From assembly GCA_007693595.1 (NCBI GenBank), contig REDI01000038.1:1-64000 (forward strand): a stretch of 64,000 bases of DNA. Reading direction: 5' to 3'. The number at the start of each line of letters is the position of its first letter. Position 1 is the first letter of the stretch. Below, piece by piece: positions 37,003-46,416 of the stretch. The notes beneath the pieces were generated by a model. The model had not been told where the DNA came from, ran no database searches, and saw only the letters and a program-made list of their open reading frames with translations. Both the position numbers and the translations under genes were made by a program. The stretch comes from Deltaproteobacteria bacterium (GTDB lineage Bacteria; Myxococcota_A; UBA796; GCA-2862545).

Positions 37003-37959
37003 TTGAATCGCGCACTCCTTGTCCTCGGCAGCCTGTGGCTAGCGACCGGATGTACCTCGGCAGGAGATCGGTCCCCCGCCCCCCCCGAGCCCTCCAGCGA
37101 CGCAGCCACCAAGCGCTCCGCTCCTCCCGTCGACGAGCGACCGATCATCGCCATCGGCGATCTGCACGGCGATCTGCGTCAGACCCGCCGAGTGCTTCGC
37201 ATGGCAGGGCTCACCGACCGGCGAGGCGACTGGGCCGCTGGCAACACCATCTTCGTTCAGACCGGCGATGTGGCCGACCGAGGCCCCGACACCCAAGCCA
37301 TCTACGCGCTGCTCAGGGCGCTCGGTCCCCAAGCCGAGGCGGCGGGGGGCGAGGTCGTGACGCTCCTGGGCAACCACGAGGTCATGAACATGATCGGAGA
37401 CCTCCGGTACGTCCACCCCGGTGACACCGAGGCCTTCGGGGGAGCCGAGGCGCGCGCCCAGGCCTTCTCCCTCGACGGGGATCTGGGCTCCTGGCTCGTC
37501 GAGCTACCGATCGTCGTCCAGATCCAAGGCATCGTCTTCGCGCACGGCGGCGTGAGCGAGCGCTGGGCCAAAGAAGGCATCGACGAGCTGAACCGCCAAG
37601 CGAAAGAGAGCTTGCGCGCACCGGGCCACCAGCAGGGGCGCGCCCCGGTGCTCAGCTCGACCGGCCCCCTGTGGTTCCGAGGCTTCGCCAGGGATCCTGA
37701 GTCCGAAGCATGCCCCCATCTGGAGCGCAGTCTCAAGGCCTTGGGGGCGCACCGCATGGTTGTGGGGCACACCGCTCAGCGCACCGGCGAGATCCTTTCT
37801 CGATGTGATGGGCGTCTCCAGGTGATAGATATAGGGATAGGATCAGCCTACGGTGGGAACCTCGGTGCTTGGTCGTGGTCTGAAGGGAGAGCGGTCGCGC
37901 TCTACCCGAGCGGGCCCGTCGAGCTCCCCTCCCCCTCCGCCGGTCCAGCGCCCGAGTAA
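37003..37959 (+). CDS. lipoprotein metallophosphatase (PPP/Shewanella-like phosphatase family)
   Basis: Protein of 318 residues from a TTG at 37003 with GGAGG at 36994-36998; the longer open frame from 36784 overlaps the divergent gene. Lipobox LATGC gives Cys17. After a Pro-rich linker the full set of PPP-type metal motifs appears: GDLHGD (52-57), GDVADRG (near 86), GNHE (near 123), an AHGG motif and a VVGHT motif. This is the layout of Shewanella-like protein phosphatases. It would be an exported, membrane-anchored phosphatase with two metal ions; substrate unknown. Confidence 0.85.
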   Translation: MNRALLVLGSLWLATGCTSAGDRSPAPPEPSSDAATKRSAPPVDERPIIAIGDLHGDLRQTRRVLRMAGLTDRRGDWAAGNTIFVQTGDVADRGPDTQAIYALLRALGPQAEAAGGEVVTLLGNHEVMNMIGDLRYVHPGDTEAFGGAEARAQAFSLDGDLGSWLVELPIVVQIQGIVFAHGGVSERWAKEGIDELNRQAKESLRAPGHQQGRAPVLSSTGPLWFRGFARDPESEACPHLERSLKALGAHRMVVGHTAQRTGEILSRCDGRLQVIDIGIGSAYGGNLGAWSWSEGRAVALYPSGPVELPSPSAGPAPE

Positions 37960-37964
37960 GACCC

Positions 37965-39479
37965 TTGCATCAGAGCTACCGCATCGCTATCGCCCTGTTC
38001 GGACTGTCCGTGGGACTGCCCGCCAAGGCAGGTACGATCGCGGTCGTGGCCGAGGCTCAGGACGGTCCCCTCCCAGCCCCCGTATTCAGCTCCGTGATCT
38101 GGCACGCTCTCTATGACAAAGATGGGCATGACGCGGTCTTTCTACCTCGACTGGACGCCAGCGCCGTCCAGGCCATGCAGGGCACCGCCATGACGACGCT
38201 GCTCCACGCCGAGCTGGTCTGGAGACCCGAGAGTCTCCGCATCGGGGCCGAAGACCACGAAGCCCACCTGATCGGTGGGTACTATCCCCACATCAAGACG
38301 ACGGAATACGCGCTTCGCGGCGATCGGCTCGTGGCGACGCGTACCTGGAGCACGACGGGCCCCCTCAGCGTCTACAAGGTCACCTCTCCCTCGGACGATC
38401 ACTTCATCGGCTTGCCCGAGGTCAGCCTTCAAGAGACGGTCGTCCATGCCCTTCAGGCCGTTCAGGCCCCGGTCTGGACCGAAGAGCCCGACGTGATCAC
38501 CGTCCCTGTGATCCTTGCGGCCGACGAAGAGTATCGCTCGTTCTACGGGAGCTCCCGATGGCAAGGCACCGCCGGGCGGGCGGTGGACCGAGCCAACGCC
38601 CTGCTCCGCGCTGCCGGGCTCCGGCTCGAGGTCATCGAGCACCAGCGCTGGACCTCCCCGGATGAGCTCACCGATCTCTCCGATCTCTTGCGCGACCTTC
38701 ACGCCCAGCCCAGGTCCCACGGCAACGCGTTGCGGGTCGGATTCACGGGGCAGACCCGACTCGAGGCCACTTGGGAGTCCCACATGGAAGACGTGGGTAG
38801 GGCCTACACGCCAGGTCGTGACCTCCTGGTCGCCGACCAGGCGAGCCCGCCTGGCCACGATCCCGCCTGGGACGTCGCCGAGGAAGGCGTCGCGGTCGCC
38901 CACGAGGTCCTGCACGCCCTCGGGCTGCCTCACGTCGCCGAAGACGACGCCCTCATGAGCGCCACCAAGCGAGGCACCGTCCACCGCATCTCCAAGCCCT
39001 CCGCGGACCTCGCAAAAACCGCCGCCAGTGCACGGTTCAACCACTGGGACACGCTCGCCGCGCTAGCCTCTCTCTCGGCGGCTGCTGAGCAACACCTCGA
39101 CGATCTCGATCTCCAGCTTGACTATATCTCCGAGAATCTGGCCTTTGGACCAGGCGTACCTCGTCCCGGAGCCTTGCAGCCGCGGCAGCTCTCGGCGCTG
39201 ACCAACGTGGCGATCGGTCGCTACTACCTGCGCCAGACCTCGAAGGACCCCGACGAAGCCCAGGAGCTTCGCCAGCGTGCGCACCAGCACACCGAGTCCG
39301 CGATGGCTCAGGAGCCCTCCTGGAAGGCCCTTCAGACGGTGCAACGACAGATGCTCGCCGTGCAGCCTTCCTCTCTGGTATCTTCTTCGGGCAGCTCGCC
39401 CGAGCCGCCACCGAGGCCAAGCGACATCGGCGAGCCCGGTGTCTGCCTCGACGAGGATCCCCATCCGATCTGCGAGTAG
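37965..39479 (+). CDS. secreted metzincin metalloprotease
   Basis: Protein of 504 residues from a TTG at 37965, five bases after the phosphatase gene; it opens with a signal peptide (about 1-22, ending AKAG). The zinc site HEVLHALGLPH at 313-323 is a full HExxHxxGxxH metzincin motif with a Met-turn candidate at Met331. The C-terminal 150 residues are helical and Pro/Ser-rich and carry a late CLDEDPHPIC pair. Substrate unknown. No N-terminal zymogen Cys-switch motif is visible. The rare start codon and weak ribosome site suggest coupling to the upstream gene. Confidence 0.78.
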   Translation: MHQSYRIAIALFGLSVGLPAKAGTIAVVAEAQDGPLPAPVFSSVIWHALYDKDGHDAVFLPRLDASAVQAMQGTAMTTLLHAELVWRPESLRIGAEDHEAHLIGGYYPHIKTTEYALRGDRLVATRTWSTTGPLSVYKVTSPSDDHFIGLPEVSLQETVVHALQAVQAPVWTEEPDVITVPVILAADEEYRSFYGSSRWQGTAGRAVDRANALLRAAGLRLEVIEHQRWTSPDELTDLSDLLRDLHAQPRSHGNALRVGFTGQTRLEATWESHMEDVGRAYTPGRDLLVADQASPPGHDPAWDVAEEGVAVAHEVLHALGLPHVAEDDALMSATKRGTVHRISKPSADLAKTAASARFNHWDTLAALASLSAAAEQHLDDLDLQLDYISENLAFGPGVPRPGALQPRQLSALTNVAIGRYYLRQTSKDPDEAQELRQRAHQHTESAMAQEPSWKALQTVQRQMLAVQPSSLVSSSGSSPEPPPRPSDIGEPGVCLDEDPHPICE

Positions 39480-39579
39480 AGCCCTGAGACGCCTGAGCCA
39501 CACCAAGACCGAGCGACGCCACCACCTCCGTCGAGATCCCAGGGCCCCAGGTCGGGTCGGGACCTGCCGAGGCCTCCTG

Positions 39580-40101
39580 ATGGCGGCCTCGATCCTCGCC
39601 GTCCTCTCGGGGTGCGACGAGCTGCTCAACCCTCCCGAGCCCGAACCCGAGGTCACCACGGCACCCAAAAAGCAGGGGGTCAAGGCCAATGAAGGTGTGC
39701 TCTCCATGCCCGACGCGACCCTCGCCGAGATCTGCGCCGACGACGGGCTCCTCCTGGCACGGCACGAGGTGTCGATCCTCAAACACCGCTTCACCGAAGT
39801 CTGCTGTGGCCCCGACGGTCTGGACCCGAGCTCGGAGCGCTGCGCCGCGCCCTGGCCCGGCCCCGACGACATGCCCTGCGAGCGCTGGAGCGAGCTTCAT
39901 GCCCACCTCCTGGCTCGGTACGGGCACCGCTTCCAGAACGAGAAGCTCCAGAGCTACTTCGACGAGCAGCCCTGGTATCAGCCGAATAAGAACTTTCGTA
40001 CCGGAATGATGTCGATCACAGCCAAGCGGAACGTCTCGGCCCTTGAGCTCTTCCTTCGAGAGAGGAAGGACTGTGTCGCGACCGGAGACGCCGAGCCCTG
40101 A
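39580..40101 (+). CDS. putative lipoprotein, unknown function
   Basis: Protein of 173 residues from the ATG at 39580. The N-terminus MAASILAVLSGC ends in a lipobox with Cys12, but lacks the usual basic residue before the hydrophobic run; a start further upstream would add several Arg residues, and only non-standard codons are available there. The mature part contains a Pro/Glu linker and several Cys residues (EVCCGPDG, ERCAAPW, MPCERW), likely disulfides. No family recognised. Confidence 0.55.
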   Translation: MAASILAVLSGCDELLNPPEPEPEVTTAPKKQGVKANEGVLSMPDATLAEICADDGLLLARHEVSILKHRFTEVCCGPDGLDPSSERCAAPWPGPDDMPCERWSELHAHLLARYGHRFQNEKLQSYFDEQPWYQPNKNFRTGMMSITAKRNVSALELFLRERKDCVATGDAEP

Positions 40102-40127
40102 GCCACCGCGCGCGACCACCCCCTCGT

Positions 40128-40553
40128 TCAGGGCAGCGTCAAGGGACGATCGCGACGGTCGACTTCGGCTTCGCCATGCTGGACCGCGTTGAAGAGTGAG
40201 GGATTGATCCGTGCCTCGGCCTGCCGCTCCTCGAGCGTCGCCACCACCACGTAGTCGAGCGCCACCCCCCAGCAGCCTTCGACGCTCGTGATGTCGAGAT
40301 CGGCGAGCGAGGCCTCGCCCAAGGCATCGCTCAGGCCGGAACCTAGTGTCTCGCGCAGGTAGTTGCGCTCTTCAAGGGTGACCGTCGCGCCCTCGGCCGG
40401 CTCCCCCGACGCATCCACCACGCGAACGTGAAGGGTAAGCACATGCTCCGTGACTGGACCACACGCCCCCTGTGCGCTGAAGATTGGCTCCTCCTCGGTC
40501 CCACAGGAGACCAAGGGCACCATCAAGACGAGGCTCATCACCGACCGTGACAT
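40128..40553 (-). CDS. lipoprotein with carboxypeptidase-regulatory-like domain
   Basis: Protein of 141 residues with lipobox PLVSC (Cys17). The mature part contains the beta-sandwich pattern LTLHVRVVDASGEPAEGATV, then LGEASLADLD, as in carboxypeptidase-regulatory-like / transthyretin-type domains, which are usually binding or stabilising modules. Divergent from the glutamate dehydrogenase gene; the region between holds a strong dyad. Confidence 0.68.
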   Translation of the reverse strand: MSRSVMSLVLMVPLVSCGTEEEPIFSAQGACGPVTEHVLTLHVRVVDASGEPAEGATVTLEERNYLRETLGSGLSDALGEASLADLDITSVEGCWGVALDYVVVATLEERQAEARINPSLFNAVQHGEAEVDRRDRPLTLP

Positions 40554-40583
40554 CGCAGACTCCTGAACCTGCGCGCCTCGGGA

Positions 40584-40616
40584 CCCGCAGCTTGGTACGC
40601 TTAGCCAAGCTGCGGG
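40584..40616. promoter_or_regulatory. 12-base perfect dyad between divergent genes
   Basis: CCCGCAGCTTGG at 40584-40595 and its exact reverse complement at 40605-40616, nine bases apart. It lies 31 bases upstream of one start (40553) and 40 bases upstream of the glutamate dehydrogenase ATG at 40656. Both neighbours start here, so it is not a normal terminator. An operator or a 5' leader hairpin of the glutamate dehydrogenase message is likely. Confidence 0.5.
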
Positions 40617-40655
40617 CCACGTGCTCGTCCCCCCTTTCAGACGTCAGGAGCTCTC

Positions 40656-43600
40656 ATGACCCCAGCCGCTTCCTCGAGTCAGGCCCTCCGCGATCGGATC
40701 CGCGCCGCACTGAATCGTTGGAAGGGCTCGGTCCCCGAGGACCAGAGGCCCCTGTTCGACGCCTTCATCGATCAAGCGGTCGCCAAAATCCGTGGGCCAT
40801 ACCTCGCGCAGCACCATCCGACCCAGGTCTTGCGTCACCTCGAGGCAGCCTTTCGCTTTTCGCTCCATCGCCAACCCGGAGAGATCAAGGTCGACGTCCG
40901 CGCCGGGGAGTCCAAGGGAGTCTTCGCCCTGTCGACCATGCCGGACCAGCCCTTCATCGTCGACTCCATCCGGCTCTACTTCCGCCGCCATGAAGCGGAT
41001 TACTGGGGAGGGTTCAACCTGGTCCTCCCGGTCGTGCGAGACGAGACCGGCCGGATGATCGCGATCGACGATGCCCAGGGCGAGGCCGAGTCGATCGTGT
41101 TGCTCGAAGCCGACACCGGCGACATGCCCCTCGACTTGGCCGAATCCATCGATCAGCTCACCGAGAACCTCATCCTCGCGCGCGCCATGGTGCGCGACTT
41201 CCGCAGCATGACCCGCATGGTAGAGCGCGCGGTCGAGAAGTTCGAGGTCGCCGCCGACCGCGACCCGGAGCGTGCCGCACCTTGGCGGGAGTCCGCCGCC
41301 TTCCTCCAGTGGCTCCTCCACGAGAACTTCGTCTTCATGGGCATCGAGAGTCTCGCGGGCGGAGAGCCCGAGACAAAGCTCGGCATTCAAGATGAAGACA
41401 GCCGGTATTACAGCGACTCTAGCGGGGACTGGCCCGAGCCTCACAGCACCGCCACGGTCAACGTGCGCAAGGGCCTCAGCGAGTCTCCCGTGCACCGCGC
41501 AGGGCGCATCGACGAGATCTTGGTTCAGCTACCCGGCCAGTGGGATGACCAGGTGTTGCTCATTCGCGGCATGTTCACCTATCGCGCGGTCACTCAGCCC
41601 AGCCGCAATGTTCCGATCCTTCGAAAGATCTTGGCTGACATCCTCGCCGAGAGCGACGCCAAGCCGGGCTCTTATCGCTATAAAGGGATCGCCAACGTCT
41701 TCGACTCGCTGCCGACCGAGTTTCTCTTCACCGCGACCGAGACCGCGATCGAGCGTATGGTCGACCTTGTCTTTGAGGCCGAGCAGCAGCAAGAGGCCGG
41801 CGCCACGTTCCTCCAACTCAGCGCGCACTCGGCCTTCTGCCTCGTCGCGATGCCGAAGAGCCAGTTCAGCGACGCCCTCCGACGATCTCTCCAGCGCGAG
41901 ATCGTCGGCACGGTCGAAGCCACCTACTCCGACCACGGCGTCTTCGTCGGCCGATACGAGACCGTGCTCGTCCACTTCTACCTGACCGGCGTCTCGAACC
42001 TGAGCGAGTCCTTGCTCCAGGATCTCTCAGATCGTGTTCGAAACCTGGCTACCCCCTGGATCTCAAGACTCTGGCAGAGCTTGGCGGAGCGCTTCGACGA
42101 CGCCACCGCAGATCGCCTCACCGAGCGCTACGGCAACGCCTTCCCCGGCGAGTGGACGCGCGTCACCACGGCCCAGCGCACCATCCACGACATCCTCATC
42201 CTCGAGAGTCTCGCGGATCGAAGGTGGCCCTCCGCAGATCTCTGGGCGGAGGGCGAGCAGGTGATGCTCCGCCTTTACGAGCCGGTGGACATCTACCTCA
42301 CCGACATCCTGCCCGTCCTCAACAACTTCGGGCTCATCGTCAAGGACTCCTACCCGAGCAAGCTCGATCTCCCCGATCAGGCGCTGCGCCTCGACACCTT
42401 CCGCCTCGCGGAGCTACCCGGAGTCGACGCCAAGACGCTACTCCGTCGGAAGCGCCTGCTTATCGAGGCTCTCGAGGCCGTCTTCGCCGAGCTCGTCGAG
42501 ACGGATCAGCTCGACGCGCTCGTGACCCGCGCGGGACTGTCTTGGCGCCAAGTGGACATGCTCCGGGGATACGTTCGCTATCTCAGGCAGCTCCAGGTCA
42601 AGGTCGCGCCCACCCGCGTTCGAGAGATCCTCCTCGGGAGGCCGGCGCTGGTCCGGCAGCTCGTCGACCTCTTCCAGGTCCGGTTCGACCCAGACTTCCA
42701 AGGATCCCGCGCCGAGGCGGTCATCGAGTGCTGGGAGGGGATCGACCACGACCTGCGGCGGATCCACGCTCACGACGAGGACCTGATCTTCAGCAGCCTG
42801 GCCGGCCTCATTAAGGACACCCTACGAACAAACTTCTATCGCCAAGATCGCGTCTCTCACTACATCTCCTACAAGTTCGACGTGCAGACCAGCCGCAGCC
42901 ATCCGAGCGCCTCCCATCGCTACGAGATCTACGTGCACAACAAGGATGTCGAGGGCGTGCACATCCGCTTCGGACCCGTCGCCCGGGGCGGCCTGCGCTG
43001 GTCGGACCGCGATGACTTCCGGACCGAGGTCCTGGGATTGGCGAGCACCCAACAGAAAAAGAACGTCGTGATCGTCCCCGAAGGCAGCAAAGGCGGATTC
43101 TACCTCCGCAACCCAAGCGTGGATCGCAGTCTTCGTCGCGAGGAGGCCGACCACCACTACCAGACCTTCATCCGTGGCTTGCTCGACCTGACCGACAACG
43201 CCCGACAGGGCACGCCGACCCGCCCCCCGCGGGTCGTGTGCCACGATGATCCCGACCCCTACCTGGTTGTCGCCGCAGACAAGGGAACGGCACACCTCTC
43301 CGACACCGCGAACAGCCTCAGCTTGTCCTACGACTTCTGGCTCGGCGATGCCTTCGCTTCGGGGGGATCGAACGGCTACGACCACAAGAAGGTTGGGATC
43401 ACGGCCCGCGGAGCCTGGGTGCTGGTGCGCCGGCACTTCGCCGAGATGGGCAAGGACCCTTACAAGGAACCCTTTACCGTCGTCGGGATCGGCGATCTCG
43501 GAGGCGATGTCTTCGGCAACGGTCTGGTCGAGACCCCCCAAGCCAAGCTGGTCGCCGCCTTCAACCATCTACACATCTTCCTCGATCCCGATCCCGATCC

Positions 43601-45359
43601 CAAGACCTCCTACGAAGAGCGACTCCGCCTCTTCAAGCTCGGCGGACGCGAAGCGGGCTGGGATCGCTACGACCCATCGAGGATCAGTAAGGGAGGGGGA
43701 GTCTTCGAGCGCTCCGCAAAGACCATCCCCCTCTCTCCCGAGGTGCGGGAGCTCCTGGGACTGGATCGCGAAGAGGCGCCCCCAAGCCAGGTCATCCAAC
43801 ACCTGCTCACGCTCCAGGTGGACTTGCTCTGGAACGGAGGGATCGGAACCTACGTCAAGGCGAGCCACGAGTCTCACGCCGACGCCGACGATCGGAGCAA
43901 CGACGACGTGCGGGTCGACGGCGCACAGCTCCGGTGCGGGATCGTCGGGGAAGGAGGAAACCTGGGGTTCACCCAACAAGGGCGGATCGAGGCGGGCCGA
44001 CACGGCGTTCGACTGAACACCGACGCGATCGACAACTCGGCGGGCGTCGACATGTCCGACCACGAGGTCAACCTGAAGATCCTGCTCGCCTCCATCGTCG
44101 AGAAGGGCGGGCTCACGCAAGAGCAGCGAAACGAGCTACTCAGCTCCTTGACGGACGAGGTAGCGCAGCTCGTCCTCGAGAACAACAACGCGCACGGGCG
44201 CCAGATCTCGCGGGACCAGATCCGCTCCCGCATGGATCCCTACCAGTTCGAGCACGCCATCGGCTTCGTGGAGCGTACCTTCAACGTGCGCCGGGACCAG
44301 CTCGACTTGCCGACGACGAGCGACCTCGCCCACCGCGTGGAGCACGGCGAAGGGCTGACCCGCCCCGAGCTGGCGACCCTCGGGGCCTACGTCAAGATGT
44401 ACGTCTATCGCGAGCTGATGGCCGGCGATCCCAAGTCGATCCCTGGCTACCACGAGATGCTCAACGCCTATTTCCCAAAGGAAGTTCAGGAGCGATACCC
44501 CGAGGCCATCACCGCTCACATGCTCGCGGACGAGATCGCGATGACGGTCGCGACCACGCGACTGGTCGCCGATGGGGGCTGTGCTCTGGTCCCCATCCTG
44601 ATCGAGACCACCGGGGCGACCGTGCCCCAGATCACCACCGCCTTCTTCAAGGCGCAACGGATCGCCCGTATGGCCGAGGTCCGCTCCACCTTGGAGCAGC
44701 TCCGCACCAGTGTCTCGCTCACCACCCTCTCCGATGGCTTCGTCCGCATCATCGAAGGGGCTCGTATGGTGGCGCTCTACTGGCTCTCGGCCCGCGGACG
44801 CGTGCCCACCGATGAAGAGGTCGAGCGCATGGTGCCGGCGGTGGACCAGTACTCCGCCCTGCAGGCGGCCGATTTCGCTCGCGAGAATCAAGCGCGTACC
44901 GTCGCGCTGCGCGAAGAAGACATCCCCGAGCGGGTCGCCGACCTGATCGTCAAGGCGCAGTACCTGAACTTCGCGATCATGTCGTGGGCGTACTCCGAGC
45001 GCACTGGGCATCCGCTCGATCGAAGCATCATCTCGCTCCAGGCCATCGGTCTGAGCAGCGGTCTGCTCCCGATCGTCGAGCAGCTCGCGGTCCGGCCGGC
45101 CGAGGGCAACTGGGAGCCGATCGCCCTGCGGATCCTCTTCATCCGATACCTTCAGCTCCTCCGGACCTTGCTCGATCAGGTCAAGCTCGATCTTCCGGTC
45201 CAATCGGTCGACCAGCTCCTACCTGTCCTCGACGACGGCGCCGCACGCGCCGTCCGAACGCAGATCGATGACATCCTCGTCGACGACGAGCCCCCCTCCC
45301 CGGCCACGCTCCTGGTCCTTGAGGAGCGCGTGGCAGCGGTCTTGGCCCGGCTCCCATGA
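40656..45359 (+). CDS. gdhB: NAD-specific glutamate dehydrogenase, large (L-GDH) type
   Basis: Protein of 1567 residues, close to the about 1600 of the large bacterial NAD-GDH family known from Pseudomonas and Caulobacter. It deaminates glutamate to 2-oxoglutarate with NAD and works mainly in catabolism. A long N-terminal regulatory half leads to the dehydrogenase core near 750-1130: GGLRWSDRDDFRTEVLGL, KKNVVIVPEGSKGGFYL, ADKGTAHLSDTANSLS, GITARGAWVLVRRHFAEMG, and IGDLGGDVFGNGL in the nucleotide-binding part. AGGAG precedes the ATG. It overlaps the next gene (ATGA). Confidence 0.94.
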   Translation: MTPAASSSQALRDRIRAALNRWKGSVPEDQRPLFDAFIDQAVAKIRGPYLAQHHPTQVLRHLEAAFRFSLHRQPGEIKVDVRAGESKGVFALSTMPDQPFIVDSIRLYFRRHEADYWGGFNLVLPVVRDETGRMIAIDDAQGEAESIVLLEADTGDMPLDLAESIDQLTENLILARAMVRDFRSMTRMVERAVEKFEVAADRDPERAAPWRESAAFLQWLLHENFVFMGIESLAGGEPETKLGIQDEDSRYYSDSSGDWPEPHSTATVNVRKGLSESPVHRAGRIDEILVQLPGQWDDQVLLIRGMFTYRAVTQPSRNVPILRKILADILAESDAKPGSYRYKGIANVFDSLPTEFLFTATETAIERMVDLVFEAEQQQEAGATFLQLSAHSAFCLVAMPKSQFSDALRRSLQREIVGTVEATYSDHGVFVGRYETVLVHFYLTGVSNLSESLLQDLSDRVRNLATPWISRLWQSLAERFDDATADRLTERYGNAFPGEWTRVTTAQRTIHDILILESLADRRWPSADLWAEGEQVMLRLYEPVDIYLTDILPVLNNFGLIVKDSYPSKLDLPDQALRLDTFRLAELPGVDAKTLLRRKRLLIEALEAVFAELVETDQLDALVTRAGLSWRQVDMLRGYVRYLRQLQVKVAPTRVREILLGRPALVRQLVDLFQVRFDPDFQGSRAEAVIECWEGIDHDLRRIHAHDEDLIFSSLAGLIKDTLRTNFYRQDRVSHYISYKFDVQTSRSHPSASHRYEIYVHNKDVEGVHIRFGPVARGGLRWSDRDDFRTEVLGLASTQQKKNVVIVPEGSKGGFYLRNPSVDRSLRREEADHHYQTFIRGLLDLTDNARQGTPTRPPRVVCHDDPDPYLVVAADKGTAHLSDTANSLSLSYDFWLGDAFASGGSNGYDHKKVGITARGAWVLVRRHFAEMGKDPYKEPFTVVGIGDLGGDVFGNGLVETPQAKLVAAFNHLHIFLDPDPDPKTSYEERLRLFKLGGREAGWDRYDPSRISKGGGVFERSAKTIPLSPEVRELLGLDREEAPPSQVIQHLLTLQVDLLWNGGIGTYVKASHESHADADDRSNDDVRVDGAQLRCGIVGEGGNLGFTQQGRIEAGRHGVRLNTDAIDNSAGVDMSDHEVNLKILLASIVEKGGLTQEQRNELLSSLTDEVAQLVLENNNAHGRQISRDQIRSRMDPYQFEHAIGFVERTFNVRRDQLDLPTTSDLAHRVEHGEGLTRPELATLGAYVKMYVYRELMAGDPKSIPGYHEMLNAYFPKEVQERYPEAITAHMLADEIAMTVATTRLVADGGCALVPILIETTGATVPQITTAFFKAQRIARMAEVRSTLEQLRTSVSLTTLSDGFVRIIEGARMVALYWLSARGRVPTDEEVERMVPAVDQYSALQAADFARENQARTVALREEDIPERVADLIVKAQYLNFAIMSWAYSERTGHPLDRSIISLQAIGLSSGLLPIVEQLAVRPAEGNWEPIALRILFIRYLQLLRTLLDQVKLDLPVQSVDQLLPVLDDGAARAVRTQIDDILVDDEPPSPATLLVLEERVAAVLARLP

Positions 45360-45853
45360 GCTCCCGCGTCGTCCAGCCCGCGCAGACCCGCTGCGAGATG
45401 ACCTGGATCGTGCTTCCCCAGCACGCCAACGCGCTGGGCACCGCCTTCGGGGGCGCCGTGATGTCCTGGATCGACATCTGTGCCGCCGTCAGCGCCCAGC
45501 GGTTCACCCGGACCACGGTCGTCACGGCTTCGATGGACGAGCTCTCCTTTCGGGGCCCGATCCCGCAGGGGCATGTCGCCGTCCTTCAAGCGATGGTGAA
45601 CTGGGCAGGCCGCACCTCGATGGAGGTCGGCGTTCGCGTCGAACACGAAGATCCCTCAACGGGGATCCGAGCCCACACCTCCACGGCCTACCTCACGTTC
45701 GTCGCCCTCGACCAAGACGGCGTGAAGGTCAAGGTGCCAACCCTGCGTCCGAAGACCCCCGAGGAGGTCCGACGCTGGGGTGAAGCGGAGCGCCGCCGAG
45801 AGCGACGTCTCGCGGCGAGGGCCCAGGAGCATGCCCTGAAGGCCAAGGCATGA
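45356..45853 (+). CDS. hotdog-fold acyl-CoA thioesterase
   Basis: Protein of 165 residues. The hotdog segment ALGTAFGGAVMSWIDICAAV with the Gly-rich turn and Asp, and the later TAYLTFVALD strand, match the YciA/BFIT family of acyl-CoA thioesterases. It hydrolyses acyl-CoA to free acid and CoA; chain length is not evident. A basic helical C-terminus of about 30 residues is extra. Start overlaps gdhB stop; its stop overlaps maf. Confidence 0.88.
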   Translation: MSSRVVQPAQTRCEMTWIVLPQHANALGTAFGGAVMSWIDICAAVSAQRFTRTTVVTASMDELSFRGPIPQGHVAVLQAMVNWAGRTSMEVGVRVEHEDPSTGIRAHTSTAYLTFVALDQDGVKVKVPTLRPKTPEEVRRWGEAERRRERRLAARAQEHALKAKA

Positions 45854-46416
45854 TGAAGCTGGTGCTCGCGAGCGGCTCGCCTCGGCGCAAGCAGCTCTTG
45901 GAGTGGGTCGGTCTCCACGCTGAGGTCCGCACCTCGGGTATCGACGAGACGCGGCACCCACGGGAGGCCCCCATCGCCTACGCCCGGCGGCTGGCCTTGC
46001 ACAAGGCGCGGGCGGTGGCACAGGGCGAGGGCGAGACGATCCTCGCCGCCGACACGGTGGTGCATCTCGACGATCGCATCTTCGGCAAGCCCGCCGATCG
46101 GCGCCAAGCGCGAGACCACCTGCTCACCCTGTCTGGGCGGACCCACCAGGTGACGACCGCGGTCGCCGTCCTACCTCACCGTGAACCTCCGCGACTCGGC
46201 CACTTGAGCACGATGGTTCGCTTTCGGGAGCTCACACCTCAAGAGATCGAGGCCTACCTCGCTACAGGAGACGCGCAGGACAAGGCCGGCGCCTATGGGA
46301 TCCAAGGCCGAGCCGGCGCCTTCGTCGCCGAACTCCACGGTTGCTGGACAAACGTGATGGGGCTGCCCCTCGAGCTCTGCCTCGCGCTCCTCGAACTCCC
46401 CCCGAGAGACCGATGA
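45850..46416 (+). CDS. maf: Maf/YceF-family nucleotide pyrophosphatase
   Basis: Protein of 188 residues starting MMKLVLASGSPRRKQLL, the diagnostic Maf opening. AADTVVHLDDRIFGKP holds the catalytic Asp and Lys, and AGAYGIQGRAGAF is the conserved substrate loop. It hydrolyses non-canonical or certain canonical nucleoside triphosphates to monophosphates, a house-cleaning role. Start ATGATGA overlaps the previous stop and its end overlaps the next gene. Confidence 0.93.
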   Translation: MMKLVLASGSPRRKQLLEWVGLHAEVRTSGIDETRHPREAPIAYARRLALHKARAVAQGEGETILAADTVVHLDDRIFGKPADRRQARDHLLTLSGRTHQVTTAVAVLPHREPPRLGHLSTMVRFRELTPQEIEAYLATGDAQDKAGAYGIQGRAGAFVAELHGCWTNVMGLPLELCLALLELPPRDR

